From Eledone cirrhosa (taxonomy: Eukaryota; Mollusca; Cephalopoda; Octopoda; Eledonidae), in contig OZ024748.1 of the NCBI GenBank assembly GCA_964016885.1, forward strand, positions 29,229,848 to 29,293,847: a stretch of DNA of 64,000 nucleotides. The letters are read 5' to 3'. The position numbers and the translations under genes are program-made. The notes below the pieces were generated by a model. It did no database searches, was not told the origin of the DNA, and worked only from the letters and a program-made list of their open reading frames with translations. Shown here in pieces: positions 37,001-49,000 of the stretch; within the stretch, counting starts at the first letter, position 1; every line of letters starts with the position of its first letter.

Positions 37001-40000
37001 TACAAAGTTATCATCATCATCATTTAATGTTCATTTTCTTTGCTAGCAAGGGTTACTGAATTTGATGTGTGTGGTTAGCTATAGTGATAGATATGTGATT
37101 TTGATATAGGTGGTCAGCTATAGAGACAGATACATGGTGAACTATTAAATTTGATATATGTGGTTAATTTTGAACAATTATTATTCTACACCTACCTCTC
37201 TAAATGTTCATTTTGTTTCAGTCATAATGTGCATTTTCTTATACATCCATTCTTATTTATTTGTGGATAGGACAGATTCATGTGAGAAAAAGAAGAAAGT
37301 AATCTCTAATGAATGGTAAAGCAAAATAGCTGCTGTATATGAAAGAGATAGGGCTGGTGTAGGGATGATGTGTGGCAAATAATTTTAAAATTGAAAAATA
37401 TTTTCGTTTTATTTTACAGACTAAAAGGGAACCTGGAGCTCAGATTATTAAAATGCCAGAAAAGAAAGTAGAAAAATCTGAAGTGAAGAAAGATGGTAAG
37501 ATTTCATCCTGACATTGATATTTCTTCTGTTAATAAGAATCTACTGATATAATTATAATGTAGATAATTTATAAGTAGTTTCTATTGACATTAGATGAGC
37601 TTGGTGATAAGTGTTACTAACCAATAATTTGTTTAGTCTTTTTCATAATATAATCAGTGACTTGGTCTTTTATTTTCAAAGTTATTTGGAAATCACAGGT
37701 TTTCACTTTCATTAGAAATATGGTTTTTATTGTACTGCATAAATATTACTCATTATATTCAAATAAGTATGAATACCAAACTATTTTGTTGTCATATGTA
37801 TTTCTGTATCATCTGTGGATCTATGAACTGATAATGTTTCATCATCATCATCACTGTTTAACATCTGTATTTCCAAGCTTGCATGGATTAGATGAGTCGT
37901 CCATGTTATGAAACAAGTCTTGCTAGTTGGCCATGCAGTACCTTGTTCAAATGGAACTGTATTTTGGCTGGGTTTTTTACAGCTGGATGCCCTTCCTAAC
38001 ACAAACTGTGTTGACTGTGGAACTGGATAGTCCCATTATGAGGAGGGTCTGGCTAGTTGACCACACCACACCCTGCTCATATTGGAACTGTATTTTGGGA
38101 GCTGAATGGTCGTATACCTTGCTCCTAATGGAACCGTTTGTTGGCTGTGTTTTTACAGTTGCTGGATGCCTCTCCTAGCACCAACAACCTTTACAGGGTT
38201 TACAGTGTGTGACTGGGTGGTCCTTATATGAGACATGTCTGGTCATGATAAAATGTTTCCAGTACACACTGTAAACAGGTTGGCATTAGGAAGGACAGCC
38301 AGTTGTAGAAAACCAAGTCCAAAATAGAGCATATGAGTATGACTTGGTGACCTTAACCCTTTAGCATTCAAAGCGACAAAAACCGACAAGATTATGTCCC
38401 CTTTCATTTATTCAAACCGACAAAAACCGACATTTAATACCACACGGAGATCTCCTAAAAATAAACATTGACATCATCAAAATCTCGTCAATTCGAGATT
38501 ACTGCGAGATAAAGCCCTTACGCGCGAAAATTAACTCTTAGTATAGTTAAAGAACTTGCGATAACACGTGTTTTTAACTTTGAAAGTGTAACATGGCTTC
38601 CGAAAGTAGCGACAACGAATTTGAAGGTTTTACATCCTACGACATTCAAGATAAAAAAGAAACAGAAGATAATATCAGTGATTTATCTTCAAACGAATCA
38701 GATATATTTATTTCTGATATATCTGATGATGATGATAGTCACTTTGAAAGTGAAAGCGAAGATATAACTGACACCATTGAAAAAACACCAACGTGGTTGA
38801 AAGAAACAACACCGATACATGTTTCAGATTTTACTGAAAATACTGGACCACAACACACATTACCACTCGATGCTAAAGCACTGGATTATTTTTTTTTATT
38901 TTTACCACAAACTTTCTTCGACGTTGTGGCAGAAGAGACAAATTGCTATGCACAACAACAAATTTCTAACCGAGGAAAACCTGATCTGTTATGGCGTCCA
39001 ACAGATTCTGCCGAAATGAAAGCGTTTTTTACCATAAACATTATGTTTGGTATTAAACAATTTCCACGACTGTGGAATTATTGGAGTACTGATATAAGGT
39101 TTGGTGACCCTTATATATCTAGTATTATGGCAAAAACGAGATTTATAAAATTAAACCAGTATTTGCATCAGGTTGATACTACAAATGCCCCTGGTAGAAA
39201 TGAATCAAAGTACGACCATTAATTGAAATGTCAGAAAAATTTAAAAGTGTGTATATACCTGGAAAAAATCTTAGTGTTGATGAAGCTATGATTGGGTATA
39301 AGGGTAGGGTTCATTTCAGACAGTATATGCCAGCTAAGCCCACCAAATGGGGCATCAAAGTGTGGGAACTGTGTGAATTGGACACAGGATACTGTGTAAA
39401 CTTTGATGTTTACACAGGAAAAAAACTTAACGGAGAGAGAAAACACGGGTTGGGTTACGATGTTGTGTGGTCGCTGACTCAACCCTTCCACTTTCAACAC
39501 AGACATATTTATTTTGACCGTTTTTTTTCTTCGGTGCTTTTAGCAGAGGATCTTGCCCTTGTAAATACATACACCTGCGGCACAATAATGAGCAATCGGA
39601 AAGGGCTACCCCAAGAAATAAAAGTTGCGAAACTGAAAAACAGAGGGGACATTCTCCAAATGCAAAAAGAAAACATGTTAGCCACAGTGTTCAAAGACAA
39701 ACGGCAAATTTTGTTCCTGAGTTCTAACCAACAACCAGGTGTTGGGGCGGAGGGTAGACCTTTAGTTAACCTCTCCTACAATAAATATATGGGTGGGGTT
39801 GACAAATCTGACCAGTACTGTGCATATTATCCAGTTGGACGCCCTGGAAAGAAATGGTGGAGATACATCTTGTGGTTTTTAGTGAATTTAACCATTGTGA
39901 ATTCTTTTATTGTATTTACTAAAAGCCACAAGGATTCGCCACCACCAAAGGACTACTGTCATATGAAGTTTCGCGTGGACATTGCATCCCAGCTACGTGG

Positions 40001-43000
40001 AGGATATACTTCTCGCAAACACAAAGCTGGGAAAAAATCAAAATTAGCAGTGGTCCACAAAGAAAATATTGATTTTCATAAAGTGGAGAGAATTGATGGT
40101 AGGAGGAAGGTTTGCTGATTGTGCTCTTTGCAAAAGAGAAAAACTGTTAAAGGTTATGCAATCCAAACCCTATTTATGTGTTCCTTTTGCAAAGTGCCAT
40201 TATGTAAAGGGTGCTTTGGGCAGTATCACGATAGAAATATTGTCTGACAATATTGAAAACAATATTTTAAAAATATATTAGCACACATACAAAAACACCT
40301 GCATTCACCTGTGTCACACCTGCATCACACCTGTTAATGAACTTATATATTGGGAACATTCTGTTACGTAATTTTACACCGTACATTGTGTAAGAGTACA
40401 TTGCCAATATTATTTTGACTGGTGAAAAGGTTTTATACATTTTTTTCAATGAATATATTTGCCTGGAATGTAGAGAAAGACTAAAACCTTGTACTGATTA
40501 CACCTGCATTTTTAATTAATTCACCTGTTCGGAAAACTGCTAGAATTGATGGAAATCAGCATCTAGATCATTATTTGATTTTTTTGCAACAAATCTAACA
40601 GGTAAGGCAGATAAAGTTTAAATTTTTGTGTTTATCCATAAAGTTATTAATTACTTTTACACCTGTTAATTAATTTCACCTGCCCATAAAAGTCAAATTT
40701 AACAAAAAAAAATCAGGTAAAAATATATAATTGTAAATTATAATTCTTTAAACAGCTACTGACAAAATTTCAAGTCTGCACATAGAAAATTAAAGTAATT
40801 ACAAACAAATAAAATTGATAACCCTCTTGAGTATAATTAAGTGAAAATAATGCAAATAGATGAACATGACATTTGACAATTCAATGTGAATGCTAAAGGG
40901 TTAAGTTATGGCTTATCTAACCCATGCAAGCATGGAAAATAGACATTAATTGAAGATTATGATGATATATTTGTGTGTGTGTGTGCTATTTGCAGAGAGA
41001 AAAGATGGTGATAAAGAAGGGGTGAAAAAATTTGGCAGGAAGGACCCAAAGAGAGATGACAGAAGCAGGAGAATATCCAGCAGGAGAGATGACAGAAGAC
41101 ATAACAGCAGCAGCAGAAGTAGTTACCATAGAACATCAGGTCAGTCTCCCTTAACACTTCTCTGTCAGTGTGTCTGTTGTCCTTATACAAGACACTTAAC
41201 TTTACTTTATCTAAAGACAATATGGTGATAGATATATATGTCTGGACTTCACTTCAAACATTCAACTATTATTTGTAAGTTGTTTTATGTAAATATTTCA
41301 GATAAATCTCATGTGTCTACATCAAGTAGGGGTACAAGTAAACCAGGTACAAGTAAACCAGATGCAAGTAAACCAGGTACAAGTAAACCAGATACAAGTA
41401 AACCAAGTACAAATAAACCAAGTACAAGTAAACCAAGTACAAGTAAACCAAGTACAAGTAAACCAGCTACAAGTAAACCAGCTACAAGTAAACCAGCTAC
41501 AAGTAAACCAGGTACAAGTTCAAGATCTGTTACAAAAGAGGGCTCTGAGAAAGGTGTAAAACCTTTATCACCATCAAACACTAAAGAGAAGGTTGCCAAC
41601 CCAGAAAAGCCTGAACCAGGTGAACCAACTGCCACAACTGAAACTACAAAAGATAAAAGTGGCAAAGATACCAAGAAGGATATTTTATCATTTGATAGAA
41701 TAAAAGTAAGTACTATTTTGTGTATGTCTTGTAGTGTGTCTAGTCAGGTGTGACTTGTATCGTTTGGTGTATTACTTGAGGAATATGTTTTAGTGTGACT
41801 AAGTGAGTGGTTTCCTGTAATTAAGGGGTGTGAGTTGTGGGTGTAGTTAGTATCACTAATTCCACCCTCAAACTAGAGCAGTTAGCATCACTAATTCTAC
41901 CTCTCAAAGTACAGTAGTTAGTATCACTAACTCCACCCTGAAACTATTGTAGTTAGTATCACTAACTCCACCCTGAAACTATTGTAGTTAGTATCACTAA
42001 CTCCACCCTGAAACTATTGTAGTTAGTATCACTAACTCCACCCTGAAACTAAAGTAGCTAGCATTACTAATTCAACTCTGAAACTATTGTAGTTAGTATC
42101 ACTAACTCCCCCTTGAAACTATTGTAGTTAGTATTACTAACTCCACCCTAAAACTACAGTAGTTAGTATCACCAACTCCACTTTGAAACTAGAATTGTTA
42201 GTATCACTAAAATAGTTAGTATTACTGATGTCATCATAATATTAAATTTACTCTACCTTAAAAATAATCACTAGACAGTTTGTTCATTTTGAATTGCTAT
42301 ATCTTCCAACAAAGGATGTAACATTAGCTGGAAATTTAAATAATGTTAGTTTTATACAGAACAGGTTTAATCTATGATATGTCTGCTGTATTATTATATT
42401 AGTCTCCCAACTCTTGTAAGATATATTATAGTCATGTTTTATATAATTAATTGATTTTTGTATTGTTGACTGTTGTACATTTTGTGCTATTGCTTGTTGT
42501 CTTATTTTAGTTTGCTATTTAAAAATTATTCTCATTTCATATTGCATTTAAAAAAAAAAATAAAACAAAAACTCCACCAAATTATTTGACTAAAGAAAAG
42601 GAATATGGAGCGTTTACGTCAAAGGCATAAGAACATTCATCGGTTGAACAAATTTGTTTTAGCTCGTAAGGTTCAGAGAGATGTGAGAAAACAAGAGGAG
42701 GATGCTATGCAATTGGACAAAGCTAGAGAAAGATTAAGGTTTGTTGAAAATTCTTTGAAACTTTAATTTTTTAGTGTAAGGTTGCATGGTTGTATGCTTC
42801 AGAAGTTCACTTTACAACTATGTAGTTTTTGATTCAGTTCATTGGGTTAACTAACCTCAGGTGGGCCAATGCTTTGTAAGTGAAATGTAGTAGAGGAATA
42901 CTATGTTAAAGCTTATCTAAAGGATTGTTGTTGATTTTTGGTGATAGGTTTAACTCCTTATCAGTTGATGGTGTTAAATGACAGGAAAATCAGAATCTGT

Positions 43001-46000
43001 AAAATATATATTCTGAGTAAAATCCCATTGAAGTCATCTCAGGTGGATAAAATAAAAGTACCAATAGAGTACTGGTGTCGATATAATCAACTTTCTCCTC
43101 CCTACAAATTGCTAGCCTTGCATCTAAATTAGAAATCCTATTTACTATGCATATTGTTTGTTTAAATTGTTTTAACTACCTCATGGTGTATTTATTTTTA
43201 ATCGAGTGGGTGGTTTAAACACCATTAAAAACGTTTGACAAAAAAATGATATGTTGGAATAGCTTTCCTTAATGTCTTTTCAAGATCCAAGGAAGAGCTC
43301 ATCTCTTCCTTGCAAGTTAAAAAAATACCTATCAAGCATACACTTCTTCCACTCTTGCTGCACTGAACTGTTATTAGTGTTGGTGTTAATGGTTAACTTC
43401 AGGTTAACTTTAACAAACAGGCTTATGAACAAAGGCATTCCAGTTGTGACCATCCTAGCTTTTTAGGGTTATCTAGAACTACATTATCTAATATGTCTGT
43501 TCTTTATGCTGATGGCATGTTATTTAATAGAGATTTCTTGGAGGTTGAGTGATCACAGAGAGGATTTATAAATTGTATCTCTACATGGTGTGTATTTCTA
43601 TCAGGCTGAGTGATCACAGAGACACCGATAATTCTACCTCTTCAGGATATGTATTTAGTGTTATGTGAATGTTAATTTGTGACTTAAATGTCTAACTGTC
43701 ACTTGATTCTCTTTCCCTGGGAATAAAATAAGTAGTTTATATATTAACCCTGTATCAATAGGCTTTTCTTTATACTCCTTACCATTAAACATTTTATTAC
43801 TATATTTCTAATGAAATACACTTTATTTTAATTAATTAATAAAGAAATTTAAGGGATTTACTAAAATTCTTACTATTACTAAAAGCAGTAATTTAACATA
43901 TGATTATTATATAAAGTTATGTTGGAAGATTATAATTTAGGTAGGAACACTTTAAAACTGCGGTTTTTTGTTTCACAGAACCTGAGCCCAAAAGGGTTAA
44001 ATAAATAATGTTAAGATATCAACAACCTCATCTGAAATTTCTAATATTGGCATATAAAAAAATACATATTTTTTCCTAAATTCCAAAGAAAGTATGTTTG
44101 ATATTTTTCAGAGTAATATGATGTATAGATCCAGTTCAGTGCGTGGTAGGGAATGGAAAAATTTTCATTCTATTTTGATTTTTTCCAAGTATTTTTTTGT
44201 GATGTCTTTATATTGTTTTATACTTCTCAGGCTGGAGAGAAGAAAGCTGGAGAAAGAAAAAGTATTAAGATATAGAATGGAAAAAGAACTTCTTCAAAAG
44301 GAAAGACTGAAAGCTGAGATGATGAGGTGAGTAAATCAGAAAATATTCTTACTATACCATTATGAACTTTATGGTATCTTTTTAATTATTTTTGACATTA
44401 TTTAGTCAATTGAGTTAATTTACTTATTCCTCTCCCGCCTCTTGGCTACCTTTTCTATTTGTTTTGTTTATTGGTTGGTTTTGGTTGTTGGCAATAGGAT
44501 CTTTTAAATAGATTTTACTTTGTGGAAAGTAGTCTGAAATGTAATTCATATGTGTGACATGATAACAACACTCAACAACTTGTGATCAAATGTATAAAAA
44601 GATATTGTAATGTAAATCTGTTGAAAAAAATATATAATTCTTCCTAAATTCCAAACAAAGTATGTTGTTCTTCAGGTTAAAGACAATAAATCTGGAGAAA
44701 GAAAAACTATTGAGATATAGATTGGAAAGTGAACTTCTTCAAAAGGAAAGACTTAAAGCTGAGATGATGATGTGAGTAATTCAGATTATTTTCTTACTAT
44801 ATCATTATCAACATTTTAATTGTTTTTGACATCATTTAGTCAATTGAGTTAATTACTTATTCCTCTCCCTCCTCTTGGTAACCCTTTCTATTTGTTTTGT
44901 TTATTGGTGGTTTTGGTTGTTGGCAATAGGATCTTCTGAATAGATTTTACTGAGTGGAAAGTAGTCTGAAATATGATTCATATGTGTGACATGATAACAG
45001 CATGTGGTTTAAGGTAATTTTCTCTGTTAAAGCAGAGATTAGCCTTGCTGAGCTCCACAACAAGCTTCATATTCATGATGGGCTCCTTCTTCTGGCAATA
45101 TTTTATGGCTGGATGTCCTTCTTGGTGCCAACCATTTTAGTCACCCCTTTACAACATGTATGGATACAGACTTCCTTTTTTAAACTAGATACACACAGTT
45201 TGACATGATAACTTATGTATGAAAAAATATTGTAATGAAGATGTGTAGCAGCCATAATAAACCAGTGGTGGTGGGGATCTTTGATTCAGCAGTCATCTTG
45301 CATCTTAAACACAACCACTAGCTATATGTAAACTACACTGAGGAAGTATTTATGTAGTCACTCAGCCTGCTCGTAATAACAGCTAAATCTCACCATGCCA
45401 TCTTAAAAAGATGAAGGATACATCTTCTGGCTGCTTATCCACTATTGCAGTTGTTTACTACTATTAACTTTATTTTGTTGTTTACTGTTCATTGTTTTTA
45501 GGCTGGAAATGAGACATTCCATGAAAAGACCTTTTGATCGAAGCAACGTACGTGAGGAAGATCTCTGGGAGGAACCTAAACGTTCCAGGATAAGCAATTC
45601 CAACAACTCCTTGAGGTTTGAACTTCCATTCCAGAATGAATCTCAGTAAGTTATGTGTGATGAATGATAATATTTCTGTCATTGCTTTATTATTGTTGTT
45701 GTTATTATGGCTGTTATTGATTTATTGTTACTGTTGTTGTTATGTCTGTTATTGATTTATTGTTACTGATGTGTTGTGTTGTTTCCTTGAGCAAGACACT
45801 TTATTTCACATTGCTCCAGTTTACTCAGCTGTAGAAATGAAATGATAGGGACTGGGGTCCATATCACTCCACTGCAAAGTGGTCGTGGAGGTGCCACGGC
45901 AAAAAAGCACCCAGCCCACACTGTAAATGTGGTTGGTGTTAGGAAGGGCATCCAGCTGTAGAAATCAAGCCAGAATCAGTTCCCCTCCCACCCTTGCAAG

Positions 46001-49000
46001 CAGGGAAAAGGCGGACGTAAAATGAAATGATAATGATGATGATCTCTGTTATTGATTTATTGTTACTGTTGTTGTTATGTCTGTTATTGATTTATTATTA
46101 CTGTTGTTGTTATGTCTGTTATTGATTTATTATTACTGTTGTTGTTATGTCTGTTATTGATTTATTATTATTGTTATGACATTATAAACACTCTTTTACC
46201 TTTCTTACCTTTGTGTATGTTTTTTCATTTCATCTCCCTTTCTCTCCCTCTCAGTTACTATGAATATGATCATATTGGTGGTGAAAGACATGTGGAACTT
46301 TATGATAGAGAAATGAAGAGAAGGGAGATGGGTCCTGTCCGAGATATTCGAGACAGAGAGGACAGACAATCTGATGACCGGTCTCGAACAGATGAAAAAC
46401 TTGGAAGGTAATTTTTGTTTTTCCTTTTTTTATCTTATATTAGTTTTTATTCATTTTTATATTAATGTATGAAAGATCACATATCAATATCACCGTTTAA
46501 CTTCCATTTTTCCATGCTAGCATGGGTTAGACGAGTTGTCCTGCTGTAAGACAAGCCAGAGCAGATGACAGTGTCTTGCTCATACAGAACTGTTTCTGTC
46601 TTTGTTTCTATGGCTGGATGACCTTCCTAATTCTAACCAGATTTACAGTGTGGACTGTGTGCTTTTTGTTCTGACACACCTACACAACCACGTTACAGAG
46701 GTGGGGCTTCAGAAAGCTCAGTAGCCGAAGTGAGAATGGGATGGAAGAAGTTCAGGAAATAACTACTGCTGCTAGCTACGAAAGTTTTTCCCATCAAAAT
46801 GAAGGGCAGATTGTATGATGTGTGCATACAAGCAGCAATGTTGCATGGTGGTAAAATCTGGGCGTTGTGTGCAGAGGACCTGCGATGATTGGGAAGAAAT
46901 GAAGCTGGCATGCTTCATTGCATGTGTAATAGTAATATTGATGAATGGCAAAGCATAAATGAACTGAGAGAGGAACTGGGCATAAGAGGGATCAGATGCT
47001 GTGTGCAGGAGAGGAGATTGCATTGGTATGAACATATAATGTGTTTAAGGATGACAGCTGTATAAAACGGTGCAGGGCTTTCAAAGTTGATGGAAGCTAA
47101 GGAGGGGTAAGACTTGAGATGCAAGGCTGACCTTGCACAATTGTACCTCCCAAAGACAATTATACTGGATTGAGATCTCCGGCATTATGCAGTAATAGAG
47201 AAAACTCGGCTTCCCATATGCACAGGTTGAAGCATACATTCAGTATGCACCACTTTCCTCTGCCTAACACTCCACCCGTCATCCATTTACCTACATCCAC
47301 CTCTCACCTGATAAGTTCCCCACCCCTTGATCTACTTTTCTCATCCCCATGCACCTTCTCTACCCAGCCCCCTGGCCACACTGTAAAGTGATTGTTGGTG
47401 ACACGACAAAAAGTGCCCAGTCCACAATGTAAATGTGGTTGGCGTTAGGAAGAGCATCCAGCCATAAAAACTAGGCCAACTTGTCTAACCCACGCTAGCA
47501 TAGAAAAAGGGACATTAAATGGTGATAATGATAATGCATACACCAATGTTTGAACGACCATACTAGTGCATACACCAATCTCTCTAAGTTTATCAAAATG
47601 TCTCTTGTAGAATATACACCATCCTCTGTATATGATAGTTTTGGGACATATACCAACCTCTATTTATAACAATGTTGGTGAATACACTAACCTATATATG
47701 TTAGTGTTGATGTATGTACATCAACCTCTATACATGACAGTGTTGATGTATCTGCCATCTTCTATATATGACTGTTGATATATACACCAACCTCTCTAAG
47801 TGTATCAAAATATCTCTTGTAGAATATGCTTCTAAACACTTTCTTGAAGTAAATTGCTAGCTTTGCATCTGATTTAACCCTTATCTTTAGGATGTCCTAT
47901 AAATTCAGAAGAGATATGGGAGTAAACCAGGAAAGATATATTGGCCCTGAATCAAGACAAGGAGACCCTGACAGACAAAATATATCAGCTCATGATAGGC
48001 TGGGCCGAATGAGAAATCCTCTTGGTAAGTTTTTATTGTATTCTCACTATCAACATCATTTAATGTCTGCTTTCCCTGTTAATAAGGGTTGGTGGGTTTA
48101 AATAGAAATGTATGTTTGTATGTATGTGTGTGTGTGTGCACAATGTAAATGGAAACAGCAAAGAAAATAACACAGTACAATGAAGATATATATTAGTTTA
48201 ATGCTTGGTATAGTAAGAAAAGTGTTCTTACGTTTCGGACACTAGTCTTTCATCAGAAGATAGAATGAGAAATAAAAGATGAAATAGAAAGAGAGAGAGT
48301 GAGAAGAGAAAGGAATGAAAAAAAAAATCTGATTCCTTTTAGAAAAAGCATGTGTATTCCGTCACCCATTTTGGGGAATGTTGGTCAGTGGGTATTAGAG
48401 AGGGTTAGCAAGGGAGATAATCATTGTGTATTTTGAATATGTGTGAGTGTGTGTGGAGGGGGTTTGTTTGTGCAAAGCTGTGATGGATAGGCATTGGACT
48501 ATAACCAAGTTGGCTGCTATAAGAGTGTGTATGTATATATATTAGACTGAACAATGCACTGAACCAGTAGTAGTAAATCTATCAGCAATAACATTAACAA
48601 ACTTTTCTCAGAGCCTACAAATTCCATCAATCAAAAGGCAGATTCATCTGCAACTAGACATTAGGAAAAAATGAGATTCAGTATCTCATGTTTGTTAGCA
48701 TCATACCGGTGGCACATCTGCTTGCTTGCATAATGACACCTCGTGGAAACTGTTAATGATATGACCATTGAAATATATATAATGCAATAAGATAATTATG
48801 TAAAACATTTCACATATATATATATATATGTGAATATATATGATATAGAATAAGGCAATACAAAGTTTAAATGATATAGTCCTTTATTGATAAGGCCGTG
48901 ATATATATTTCGATGACGACAGTGGCCACACGATTCGGTGTAGTACCCAGTGCTATGATCTCATGTTAAATAATTGTTTCTAATTTTGGCACAAGGCCAG

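Larger units (their letters stand above)
38357..40900 (+). mobile_element. piggyBac transposon with TTAA duplications
   Basis: TTAA at 38353-38356 and 40901-40904 frames a 2,544-bp element with perfect 14-bp inverted ends (CCCTTTAGCATTCA / TGAATGCTAAAGGG). It encodes a DDD piggyBac transposase interrupted by at least two frameshifts. It sits in intron 12 of copy B. The end motif is shared with the 201-bp MITE at 22712-22912. Confidence 0.95.

Noticed and set aside
41309..41674. 121-codon - strand frame rich in Leu/Val/Gly
   Set aside because: It is the antisense of the in-frame TSKP repeat exon.
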